A stretch of DNA of 64,000 nucleotides from Lysobacter silvisoli (GTDB lineage Bacteria; Pseudomonadota; Gammaproteobacteria; Xanthomonadales; Xanthomonadaceae), in contig NZ_QTSU01000001.1 in the NCBI RefSeq assembly GCF_003382365.1, positions 1,612,001-1,676,000 of the forward strand. The letters are read 5' to 3'. A model generated the notes under the pieces. That model was not told where the DNA came from. It saw nothing but the letters and a program-made list of their open reading frames with translations, and ran no database searches. Below are positions 27,814 through 36,509 of this stretch, in pieces (position 1 is the stretch's first letter; every line of letters starts with the position of its first letter). Position numbers and translations under genes: made by a program.

Positions 27814-27843
27814 AAAAGGCCGACAATCGCTTGTCGGCCTTTT
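27814..27843 (-). terminator. Rho-independent terminator after tRNA-Arg
   Basis: AAAAGGCCGACAA and TTGTCGGCCTTTT form a perfect 13-bp stem around TCGC, ten bases beyond the 3' end of the minus-strand tRNA-Arg. Confidence 0.88.
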
Positions 27844-27853
27844 GAGGAATAAG

Positions 27854-27930
27854 TGGCGCGCCCGGAGAGATTCGAACTCCCGACCACCAAGTTCGTAGCC
27901 TGGTGCTCTATCCAGCTGAGCTACGGGCGC
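27854..27930 (-). tRNA. tRNA-Arg (anticodon ACG)
   Basis: A 77-base cloverleaf on the minus strand. The acceptor arm is GCGCCCG with CGGGCGC, then G and an encoded CCA. The D arm has TAGCTCAGCTGGATAGAGC, the anticodon loop is CTACGAA (ACG), and the T loop is GTTCGAATC. Its A34 would be converted to inosine by TadA to read CGU, CGC and CGA. Confidence 0.96.
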
Positions 27931-28034
27931 CCAGTCGAAAAAGTATGACGTACAAGTTTCGGTTCGTCAAACCCTTTCGATTTAGTTTCTGCTTCAACCG
28001 ATCGTGCGATGTAGGCGCGGTCGGCGTGGCAGAC

Positions 28035-28055
28035 AAAAGCCGCCCAAGGGCGGCT
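28035..28055 (-). terminator. Rho-independent terminator after tRNA-Ser
   Basis: AGCCGCCC and GGGCGGCT pair around AA, followed on the minus strand by a TTTT run, eleven bases after the tRNA-Ser 3' end. Confidence 0.8.
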
Positions 28056-28066
28056 CTCGTTGCAAC

Positions 28067-28159
28067 TGGCGGAGACTGAGGGATTCGAACCCTCGATGGA
28101 GCTTTTGACCCCATACTCCCTTAGCAGGGGAGCCCCTTCGGCCTCTCGGGCAAGTCTCC
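28067..28159 (-). tRNA. tRNA-Ser (anticodon GCT)
   Basis: A 93-base class II tRNA on the minus strand. The acceptor arm is GGAGACT with AGTCTCC, then G and an encoded CCA. The D arm has TTGCCCGAGAGGCCGAAGG, the anticodon loop is CTGCTAA (GCT, reading AGC and AGU), a long variable arm follows (TATGGGGTCAAAAGCTCCAT), and the T arm has GTTCGAATC. Confidence 0.96.
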
Positions 28160-28230
28160 GCGGAAACACGTGCAGCGTTTGCGGGCGGGAAGCATAACGG
28201 CTCATCCCGCGCGCGGCAAACTTTTTCGTG

Positions 28231-28434
28231 TCAGCCCGCCGCGTTCTTGCCCGAATCGTCGGCCGGATCCTCGCCGCGCTGGATGCGCTGGTAGATCTCT
28301 TCGCGATGCACAGCGACATCTTTCGGTGCGGTAATACCGATACGCACCTGGTTGCCCTTGACGCCGAGCACGGTGACGGTCACCGAGTCGCCGATCATCA
28401 GGGTCTCACCGACGCGACGCGTCAGGATCAGCAT
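28231..28434 (-). CDS. csrA: Carbon storage regulator CsrA (RsmA)
   Basis: A post-transcriptional regulator that binds GGA motifs in 5' leaders. The 67-residue protein begins [16 protein letters not shown] and contains [22 protein letters not shown], the core of the dimer interface and RNA-binding edge. The start at 28434 has a GAGGAGG ribosome site eight bases upstream; that site itself contains GGA, so autoregulation is plausible. The C-terminal tail ([15 protein letters not shown]) is variable in the family. The alaS-csrA order, followed by a tRNA-Ser gene, is the common gammaproteobacterial arrangement. Confidence 0.97.
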   Translation of the reverse strand: MLILTRRVGETLMIGDSVTVTVLGVKGNQVRIGITAPKDVAVHREEIYQRIQRGEDPADDSGKNAAG

Positions 28435-28590
28435 TGGAAAACCTCCTCGTGCCGGCAATTCGTTTGCCGGCGTTGGCGTCTAACCGCACCCTAAAATCGC
28501 GGAAAGCGCTTACAGTTTTGTACACAAACGTGAACCATCTTAGCCAGCGGCCAAAACCGGCCGCAAGCGATAGAAGTCACCGTTCGCCGT

Positions 28591-31224
28591 TCAGATTAAC
28601 CTACTCTCAACCCAGCCCGCGACCCCGGCCAGGGCCTGGGACAGGGCCGGGCCGTCGTCGCCGCCGCCCTGCGCCATGTCGGCGCGGCCGCCGCCCTTGC
28701 CGTTGATCTGACTGGCAACGTGGGCGAGCAGTTCCCCCGCCTTGACCTTGCCAGCCGCGCTTCCATTCACTCCGGCGACCAGGGCCGCCTTACCCTCGCT
28801 GGCACCAGCCAGCAGGATTACCGCATCGCCCAGCTGCTGCTTGAGGCGGTCGACCGCCTCGCGCAACGCCTTGGCGTCGAAACCTTCCAAACGGGTGGCC
28901 ACTACCTTGACCCCACGCACCTCGGCGGCCTGGCCGGCCAGGTCCGAGGTGGCGCCGGAGGCGGCCTTGGCCTTGAGCGCGTCGAGCTCGCGCTCGAGCT
29001 TCTTCTGCCGGTCCAGCAGCGAACGCAGCTTGTCGGCCACGTCGGCGGCGTTGCCGCCCAGCAGGCGCGCGGCCTCGTCCAGGCGCTGCTCCTCCTGGGC
29101 CACGTAGTCCAGCGCGCCCTGCCCGGTCAGCGCCTCGATCCGGCGCACGCCGGCCTGGACGCCGCCCTCGGCGACGATCTTGAACAAGCCGATGTCGCCG
29201 GTACGGCCGACATGGGTGCCGCCGCACAGCTCGGTCGAGGCCTCGCCCATGCGCAGCACGCGCACCTGGTCGCCGTACTTCTCGCCGAACAGCGCCATGG
29301 CGCCGAAATCCAGGGCTTCCTGCATGCCCATCTGGTGGACTTCGGCCGGGTAGTTGCGGCGCACGTCGGCGTTGACCTGGCGCTCCAGCTCGGCCAGCTC
29401 GGCGTCGCTGAGCGGGTTGAAATGGGAGAAGTCGAAACGCAGGCGGTCGGGCGCGACCAGCGAGCCCTTCTGGGTCACGTGCTCGCCCAGCAGGCGGCGC
29501 AGGGCCGCGTGCAGCAAGTGGGTGGCCGAGTGGTTGAGCACGGTCGCGGCGCGGCGCGCCTCGTTCACGGCGCCCAGCACGCGGTCGCCGACCTTGAGGG
29601 TGCCTGCGGTGAGCTTGCCGACGTGGCCGTGGAACTGGCCGCCGAACTTCTGCGTGTCCTCGACCAGGAAGCGGGTGCCTGCTTCGTCCAGCTCGCCGGT
29701 GTCGCCGACCTGGCCGCCGCTTTCGGCGTAGAACGGCGTGCGGTCCAGGATCACCACGCCCTCGTCGCCGACCCGCAGCTGGTCCACGGCCACGCCCTCG
29801 CGCAGCAGGGCCACCACTTGCAGGCCGCCTTCGGTCAGGCGGTCGTAGCCCAGGAATTCGGTCGGCGCCAGGCGCGCGGCGACTTCGGCCGGCATGCTGG
29901 CCTTGTTGCCGAAGCTGCCGGCCTCGCGCGCCTTGCGGCGCTGCTCTTCCATTTCGGTTTCGAAGCCGGCCATGTCCACGCCCAGGCCGCGTTCGCGCGC
30001 GATGTCGGCGGTCAGGTCGGCCGGGAAGCCATAGGTGTCGTAGAGCTTGAACGCGTCGCTGCCGGCGATGTTGCCCTGCGAGCGCGCGGCGATTTCGTCG
30101 AAGATGCGCATGCCCGCGTCCAGGGTCGCGGCGAAGCGCTCCTCTTCGGCGGCCAGCGCGCCCTCCACCAGCTCGCGCTTGGCGACCAGCTCGGGATAGG
30201 CCTCGCCCATCACCTCGACCAGCACCGGCACCAGCTTGTGGAAGAACGGGCCCTTCTGACCCAGCATCCAGCCGTGGCGCAGGGCGCGGCGGATGATCCG
30301 GCGCAGCACGTAGCCGCGGCCTTCGTTGGACGGCAGCACGCCGTCGACGATCAGGAACGAACAGGCGCGGATGTGATCGGCGATCACGCGCAGCGACTTG
30401 TTGTCCAGGTCGGCGGTGTGGGTGGCCTGCGCCGCGGCCTGGATCAGGCGCTGGAACAGGTCGATCTCGTAATTGCTGTGCGCGTGCTGCAGCACCGCGG
30501 CCAGGCGCTCCAGGCCCATGCCGGTGTCCACGCACGGCGCCGGCAGCTTGACCAGGCTGCCGTCGGGCTGGCGGTCGAACTGCATGAACACCAGGTTCCA
30601 GATTTCGATGTAACGGTCGCCGTCCTCATCGGGCGAACCCGGCGGGCCGCCGGCGATGTGCTCGCCGTGGTCGTAGAAGATCTCGGTGCAGGGACCGCAG
30701 GGGCCGGTGTCGGCCATCTGCCAGAAGTTGTCGGAGGCGTAAGGCGCACCCTTGTTGTCGCCGATGCGCACGATGCGCTCCACCGGCACGCCGATCTTCT
30801 TGTGCCAGATGTCGAAGGCTTCGTCGTCGGTCTGGTAGACCGTGACCAGCAGGCGCTCGGCCGGCAGCTTCCAGACCTTGGTCAGCAGCTCCCAGGCCCA
30901 GGCGATGGCGTCTTCCTTGAAGTAATCGCCGAACGACCAGTTGCCCAGCATTTCGAAGAAGGTGTGATGACGCGCGGTGTAGCCGACCTGGTCCAGGTCG
31001 TTGTGCTTGCCGCCGGCACGCAGGCAGCGCTGCACGTCGGCCGCGCGCACGTAGCCGAGCTTCTCGCTGCCCAGGAAGACGTTCTTGAACTGGACCATGC
31101 CCGAGTTGGTGAACAGCAAGGTCGGGTCGTTGGCCGGCACCAAAGGCGCCGACGGCACGATGGTGTGACCCTTGCCGCGGAAGAACTCGAGGAAATCGCT
31201 GCGGATTTCGTTGGTGGTTTTCAT
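28591..31224 (-). CDS. alaS: Alanyl-tRNA synthetase
   Basis: Charges tRNA-Ala and edits mischarged Ser and Gly. The protein has about 877 residues. Class II motifs are seen in [19 protein letters not shown] and the following region, the editing domain has [12 protein letters not shown] and the zinc-binding CGGTHV, and a C-terminal DHHA1-like C-Ala domain ends the protein ([31 protein letters not shown]). The frame extends to 31272, but [20 protein letters not shown] from 31224 is the canonical start. It lies between recX and csrA. Confidence 0.97.
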   Translation of the reverse strand: MKTTNEIRSDFLEFFRGKGHTIVPSAPLVPANDPTLLFTNSGMVQFKNVFLGSEKLGYVRAADVQRCLRAGGKHNDLDQVGYTARHHTFFEMLGNWSFGDYFKEDAIAWAWELLTKVWKLPAERLLVTVYQTDDEAFDIWHKKIGVPVERIVRIGDNKGAPYASDNFWQMADTGPCGPCTEIFYDHGEHIAGGPPGSPDEDGDRYIEIWNLVFMQFDRQPDGSLVKLPAPCVDTGMGLERLAAVLQHAHSNYEIDLFQRLIQAAAQATHTADLDNKSLRVIADHIRACSFLIVDGVLPSNEGRGYVLRRIIRRALRHGWMLGQKGPFFHKLVPVLVEVMGEAYPELVAKRELVEGALAAEEERFAATLDAGMRIFDEIAARSQGNIAGSDAFKLYDTYGFPADLTADIARERGLGVDMAGFETEMEEQRRKAREAGSFGNKASMPAEVAARLAPTEFLGYDRLTEGGLQVVALLREGVAVDQLRVGDEGVVILDRTPFYAESGGQVGDTGELDEAGTRFLVEDTQKFGGQFHGHVGKLTAGTLKVGDRVLGAVNEARRAATVLNHSATHLLHAALRRLLGEHVTQKGSLVAPDRLRFDFSHFNPLSDAELAELERQVNADVRRNYPAEVHQMGMQEALDFGAMALFGEKYGDQVRVLRMGEASTELCGGTHVGRTGDIGLFKIVAEGGVQAGVRRIEALTGQGALDYVAQEEQRLDEAARLLGGNAADVADKLRSLLDRQKKLERELDALKAKAASGATSDLAGQAAEVRGVKVVATRLEGFDAKALREAVDRLKQQLGDAVILLAGASEGKAALVAGVNGSAAGKVKAGELLAHVASQINGKGGGRADMAQGGGDDGPALSQALAGVAGWVESRLI

Positions 31225-31392
31225 GCCTGACGCGCGAACTCGATGGGACCGGGCCGGACTGGCGGTCTCCAAGCCCGTGCCCTCACGATGGGGGCGTCGA
31301 CTGGAACAGGCAACCCAAAACCCGAAAGCCGCGTAGCCTAACAGGCTCCGGCCCCGGTTGCGCGGGTTTGAGCAAGCGGTTTCAGCCGCGCG

Positions 31393-32007
31393 TCAGTCGT
31401 CGGGGTCGAAACGGGTCGCGTTTCGGATGCTGTCGCCGTCGTAGCCCCGGCGCAGCAGGAAATCGGCGGCCTTGCGGCGCAGGGCCGGGTCCTGGGTGGC
31501 GGCCTCGCCGAAACGCCGGCGGACCAGGTCGCGGGCATTGGACAGCCAGTCGCCGTCGTAGGCGGCCATGGCCTGGGCCACGGCCTCGCTGCCCAGGCCG
31601 TGGGTGCCCAGTTCGGCGCGGATACGGATGGGGCCATAGCCATTGTTGGCGCGGCTGCGGACCAGGCTGTCGGCGAATCGGGCATCGTCCTGCCAGCCCA
31701 GCCCGGACAGCTTGTCGATCGCGGTCTCGACCTCGCCGGCGTCCATGCCGCGCGAGGTGAGCTTGCGTTGCAGCTCCTTCCTGGAGTGCTCGCGCCGGGT
31801 CAGCAGACCGATGGCGCGTTGGGTGGCGTCGAGCCCGCGCGGGCCGCCGCGGCCGCGCCGGCCGGAGGCCGGTTCCGTACCCCGCTCGCTACCCGGCGCC
31901 GACGAGGAGGCGGCGTTGGGTTCGGGGGACGGACGGCCTTCGGACTGGCTGTCTTCGAACAGGCTGCCAGGCGGCAGCGGGTCGTCGTACGGCGGACGGT
32001 CGCGCAT
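31393..32007 (-). CDS. recX: Regulatory protein RecX
   Basis: Inhibits RecA filament growth. The protein has about 204 residues. The conserved helical repeats begin with [19 protein letters not shown], followed by [30 protein letters not shown] and the C-terminal repeat [18 protein letters not shown]. The first 55 residues are a low-complexity Pro/Ser/Gly/Arg-rich extension that most RecX proteins lack; an internal start is possible, but no obvious methionine lies between it and the core. It is 54 bases downstream of recA on the same strand. Confidence 0.92.
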   Translation of the reverse strand: MRDRPPYDDPLPPGSLFEDSQSEGRPSPEPNAASSSAPGSERGTEPASGRRGRGGPRGLDATQRAIGLLTRREHSRKELQRKLTSRGMDAGEVETAIDKLSGLGWQDDARFADSLVRSRANNGYGPIRIRAELGTHGLGSEAVAQAMAAYDGDWLSNARDLVRRRFGEAATQDPALRRKAADFLLRRGYDGDSIRNATRFDPDD

Positions 32008-32061
32008 GGCTTAGAGACGCCGGTCTAGGGCACCGGCCGCCCAGAGGCCGGCGCGCCGGAC

Positions 32062-33099
<1,038 letters not shown>

Positions 33100-33280
33100 C
33101 GTGGTGTCCTTGAAGGGGGTTTCGTGTTGGAAGGCAATGTAGGGGACGCGGATCGCAGAGGCTGAGACCGCAGCGCCCGGCAACAAAATTATTTCGGCGG
33201 ACCCTGCCCGCGCTGCCGGCGCGATGCCCGCGCGGGGGTAGGAATTCGCCCCGCCGCGGCCGCGGACTTGTCCGTAGCGC

Positions 33281-33925
33281 TCACCGGTTCGGCCGCACCA
33301 GGCCGCAGTACAGGCCTTCGATGGCGAAGTCCTGATCCGGCCGCACCTCGATGGCCGCGTAGTCGGGATTGCGCGGCAGCAGGCGGATGCGGTCCTTGCC
33401 GACCTTGAGCAGCTTGACCGTGATCTCGTCGTCGATGCGCGCGACCACGATCTGACCCGAGCGCGCGTCGCCGGTGCGGTGCACGCCGATCAGGTCGCCG
33501 TCGAAAATGCCCTCGTCGCGCATCGAGTCGCCCTTGACCTTGAGCAGGTAATCGGGCGACGGGAAGAACATGTTGCGGTCCAGCAGCACGTAGTCCTCGG
33601 TGTCGTATTGGGCGCCGGAGCCGATCGGCAGGCCGGCCGCGACCCGGCCCAGCACCGGCAGGCGCAGGGCGTCGTCGTTGGCGGCCAGCGGCAGGCGGCC
33701 CTGCTGCGCGGGCGGCGGCTGCAGTACGCGGATGCCGCGCGCGCGCCCGGGCATGCGCTCGATGGCGCCGGCGGCCTCCAGGGCCTCCAGGTGGTACTGC
33801 GCCGCGCGCACGCCCTTGAACCCGAAGGCCCGGGCGATCTCGGTCTGCGACGGCGGGAAACCCTCGGCTTCGATCCGCTCCGCGATTAGCGCGAGGATGG
33901 CTTGCTGGGTATCGGTCAGGTCCAT
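33281..33925 (-). CDS. lexA: SOS repressor LexA
   Basis: Represses DNA-damage genes and self-cleaves when RecA is activated. The 214-residue protein has an N-terminal winged HTH ([40 protein letters not shown]). The cleavage Ala-Gly is in [10 protein letters not shown], the catalytic serine in [10 protein letters not shown], and the lysine in [10 protein letters not shown]. The ATG at 33925 lies only two bases beyond the LexA box, leaving no room for a ribosome site, so the message may be leaderless. The frame could extend to a TTG at 33949 inside the box, which I consider less likely. Confidence 0.96.
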   Translation of the reverse strand: MDLTDTQQAILALIAERIEAEGFPPSQTEIARAFGFKGVRAAQYHLEALEAAGAIERMPGRARGIRVLQPPPAQQGRLPLAANDDALRLPVLGRVAAGLPIGSGAQYDTEDYVLLDRNMFFPSPDYLLKVKGDSMRDEGIFDGDLIGVHRTGDARSGQIVVARIDDEITVKLLKVGKDRIRLLPRNPDYAAIEVRPDQDFAIEGLYCGLVRPNR

Positions 33926-33927
33926 GG

Positions 33928-33946
33928 TTAGCAGTATTACTACTAA
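33928..33946 (-). promoter_or_regulatory. LexA box (Xanthomonas type) at the lexA start
   Basis: On the minus strand the sequence is TTAGTAGTAATACTGCTAA, a 19-base palindrome with one mismatch. It agrees with the TTAG-N6-TACTA LexA target known in Xanthomonas. It ends two bases before the lexA ATG, so LexA would occlude the transcription start and autoregulate. Confidence 0.9.
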
Positions 33947-34041
33947 CAAGGCGCTATCGCAAGCCCGAAATCGGGAAATTTAGTTGACTTTGTCAAGTAG
34001 TTTCGCGAACGTGGCCGTGCCCTCCCCTGCGAGCCCCGGCC

Positions 34042-34977
34042 ATGCCCGTCGCCGCTGCCGAAGTCGATGCCGTCCGCGCCTTCAACCGCTACTACACCCG
34101 CCGCATCGGCGTGCTGCAGGAAGACCTGCTCGACAGCCCCTTCCCGCTGACCCAGGCGCGCGTGCTGTACGAGCTGGCGCAACACGAACCGGTGGCCGCG
34201 CGCACGATCGGCGAAGCGCTGGGCCTGGATGCGGGCTACCTGAGCCGGATTCTGCAGGCCTTCGCCCGCGCCGGCCTGGTCGAGAAGGCGCGCTCCGGCG
34301 ACGACGCGCGCAGTTATCTGCTGCGGCTCACCGCGCAGGGCCGCGAGGCGTTCGCACGCCTGGACCGCAGTTCGCACGAGGCTATCGAGAAGATGCTGGC
34401 GGCGTTGCCGCCGCTGCGCCGCGCGCGGCTGCTGCACGCGGTGGCGGAGATCGAAACCGCGCTGTCGCCGCAGACTCAGAGCGATGCGCAGCGCCTCACC
34501 GTTCGCGAGTACGGCATCGGCGACCTGGGCTGGGCGATCGAGCGCCACGGCCGCTTGTACGCCGAGGAATACGGCTGGAACGGCGAGTTCGAAGCGCTGG
34601 TGGCCAAACTGTTCGCCGATTTCGCGACCGATCACGACCGCGAGCGCGAACGCTGCTGGATCGCCGAGTTGGACGGCGAGCGCGTGGGCTGCGTGTTCGT
34701 GATCCGCAACCGCGACCACACCGACACCGCGCAGCTGCGCTGCCTGCTGGTGGACCCGCGCGGGCGCGGCCTGGGCGTGGGCCGGCGCCTGGTCGAGACC
34801 TGCCTGGATTTCGCCCGCGCGGCCGGCTACCGGCGCATGCGGCTGTGGACCAACGACATCCTGGTCGCGGCGCGGCGCATCTACGAGGGCTGCGGGTTTG
34901 GTCTGGTCGAGCAGTACCCGCACCACAGCTTCGGCCACGACCTGACCGCACAGGTGTGGGAGCGCGACTTGGACTGA
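34042..34977 (+). CDS. MarR-type HTH fused to a GNAT acetyltransferase
   Basis: A 311-residue two-domain protein. Residues 1-150 form a MarR winged helix (FNRYYTRRIGVL, LGLDAGYLSRILQAFARAGL, GDDARSYLLRLTAQGR). Residues 155-311 form a GNAT domain with the CoA-binding LLVDPRGRGLGVGRRLVETCLDFAR and the late RRIYEGCGFGLVE. Such MarR-GNAT fusions occur in many bacteria. The substrate and target genes are unknown. It diverges from lexA with about 116 bases between and appears monocistronic. The first ATG of the homologous region was chosen. Confidence 0.9.
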   Translation: MPVAAAEVDAVRAFNRYYTRRIGVLQEDLLDSPFPLTQARVLYELAQHEPVAARTIGEALGLDAGYLSRILQAFARAGLVEKARSGDDARSYLLRLTAQGREAFARLDRSSHEAIEKMLAALPPLRRARLLHAVAEIETALSPQTQSDAQRLTVREYGIGDLGWAIERHGRLYAEEYGWNGEFEALVAKLFADFATDHDRERERCWIAELDGERVGCVFVIRNRDHTDTAQLRCLLVDPRGRGLGVGRRLVETCLDFARAAGYRRMRLWTNDILVAARRIYEGCGFGLVEQYPHHSFGHDLTAQVWERDLD

Positions 34978-35134
34978 GCGGGGGCGTGGGCCGTGGCAAG
35001 CCGCTGCCGATCCAACATCGCGGCGTAATCGCGGTGTCTGCAGCGCCTTAGGGCGATCGCGGCCCACGCCGCACCCACAGCAGGCACGTGCGCGACGGCG
35101 AGCGTTTCAAGACGCCGCCATGCCGATGACGCAT

Positions 35135-35632
35135 CTACTCCATCAATCCCAACAAGCCCTGCAGCGCCGCCGCCACGCTCTGCCGGCGCACCGCCTCGCG
35201 GTCGCCGTCCAGGTGCAGCACCTCGGCCTTGGGATAGCCGCCGCGGCGCTTCCAGGCCAGCCACACCGTGCCCACCGGCTTGTCGGCGGTGCCGCCGCCG
35301 GGGCCGGCGATACCGGTGACCGCCACGGCCACGGTCGCGCCGGTGTTGGCCAGCGCGCCGGAGACCATTTCGATCACCGTCTCGCGGCTGACCGCGCCGA
35401 ATTGCTCCAGCGTCTGCGGGCGCACGCTCAACAACGCCTGCTTGGCTTCGTAGCTGTAGGCGGCCAGGCCGCATTCGAACCAGCCCGAGGAACCGGGAAT
35501 GTCGGTCAGGGTCTTGGCGATCCAGCCGCCGGTGCAGCTCTCGGCGGTGACCAGCATGTGGTGGCCCGATCGGGCGGCCTCGCCGATCCGTTCGGCGAGA
35601 CGTTGCAAGGCGGCATCGGAGACGTCGGTCAT
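35135..35632 (-). CDS. pncC: Nicotinamide-nucleotide amidohydrolase PncC (CinA C-terminal domain)
   Basis: Deamidates NMN to nicotinate mononucleotide in pyridine nucleotide recycling. The 165-residue protein corresponds to the CinA C-terminal domain alone: MLVTAESCTGGWIAKTLTDIPGSS, YSYEAKQALL, and VAVTGIAGPGGGTADKPVGTVWLA are all present. Its location near lexA-recA is typical of the group, where it is often called cinA. It lacks the N-terminal ADP-ribose pyrophosphatase part. The start at 35632 gives the normal length. Confidence 0.93.
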   Translation of the reverse strand: MTDVSDAALQRLAERIGEAARSGHHMLVTAESCTGGWIAKTLTDIPGSSGWFECGLAAYSYEAKQALLSVRPQTLEQFGAVSRETVIEMVSGALANTGATVAVAVTGIAGPGGGTADKPVGTVWLAWKRRGGYPKAEVLHLDGDREAVRRQSVAAALQGLLGLME

Positions 35633-35671
35633 GCGCGCACTATAGGGCCTGCGGCATGAACCGGGATTGCC

Positions 35672-36100
35672 TCAGAAGGTGATCCGCACCGACTCGGCGC
35701 TGCGCCGGGCCTGGCCGTGGTGGACCGCCTCGATATTGTTGCCGTCCGGGTCGAGCAGGAAGGCGGCGTAGTAGCCCGGGTGGTAGTCGCGTTCGCCGGG
35801 CGCGCCGTTGTCGCGGCCGCCGTGGCGCAGGCCGGCTTGGTGCACGGCGTCGACGGTGGCTCGGTCCTTGGCCTGGAAGGCGAAGTGGTGGCGGCCGGTC
35901 AGCGCACCCTGCGCGGCCTTGCTGTCGGCGGTGGACACGAACAGTTCGTCGGCCCAGAAGTAGTCGTCGCCGCTGCCGCCCAGCGGCAGGCCCAATTCCT
36001 TGAACACGGCCTCGTAGAAGCGGCGGCTGGCGGCAAGATCGACGACCACCAACTGGATGTGGTCGATCAGGCGTCCGCGGTGCAGTTCGGTGGTTTCCAT
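35672..36100 (-). CDS. VOC-family (glyoxalase/bleomycin resistance-like) protein
   Basis: A 142-residue single VOC domain: RLIDHIQLVVVDLAASRRFYEAVF, ELFVSTADSKAAQ, RHHFAFQAKDRATVDAVHQAGL, and YHPGYYAAFLLDPDGNNIEAV, with the typical metal-binding His and Glu positions. The ATG at 36100 has an AGGA ribosome site; the longer frame to 36259 runs through REP DNA and is rejected. The substrate is unknown. Confidence 0.88.
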   Translation of the reverse strand: METTELHRGRLIDHIQLVVVDLAASRRFYEAVFKELGLPLGGSGDDYFWADELFVSTADSKAAQGALTGRHHFAFQAKDRATVDAVHQAGLRHGGRDNGAPGERDYHPGYYAAFLLDPDGNNIEAVHHGQARRSAESVRITF

Positions 36101-36200
36101 GAGGGATTCCTGTCGTGGGGGACGGGGCCGCGCGTGGGACCAACGCGCGAGGCGGGGCCGATGGTAGGGAACGGGGTGTGTGCGTGGTGTGGGGGGGAAA

Positions 36201-36436
36201 CGCGGCTCACGCCGCTCCCACAGAAAGAAAAGGAGTGGCGCCTGTGGAATCGGCGGCACCGAGGTTTCGCGGTGTGTGCGATGTCGCGGTCGCGGCTTGC
36301 GCCGCTCCTACCCCAAAGTGCCCAGCGGCGCTGCGATTCCGATTGTAGGAGCTGCGCGAGCTGCGACTGCGAAAGCTCGCTCGGCGATGTTTGCGCGGTG
36401 TATGCGGTGGCGCGGTCGCGGCTCACGCCGCTCCTA
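36201..36436. repeat. Cluster of four GTAG-type REP elements
   Basis: The 409-base gap between the VOC gene and the TonB receptor contains REP copies at 36201-36221, 36284-36311 and 36411-36436 (minus orientation) and 36345-36371 (plus orientation). No gene or promoter is evident. A short inverted GC-rich stretch near 36460-36505 may serve as a terminator for the receptor gene. Confidence 0.78.
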
Positions 36437-36509
36437 CCCCAAAGCGGAAAGCCTAGCCGTTGCGGCTGGGCAACGGCGGCCGCGGACTTGCCGCGGCCGC
36501 CGCAGTGGC

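Noticed and set aside
33100-33280. A LexA box in front of recA
   Set aside because: I looked for TTAG-N6-TACTA-like palindromes on both strands of this gap and found none with reasonable agreement.
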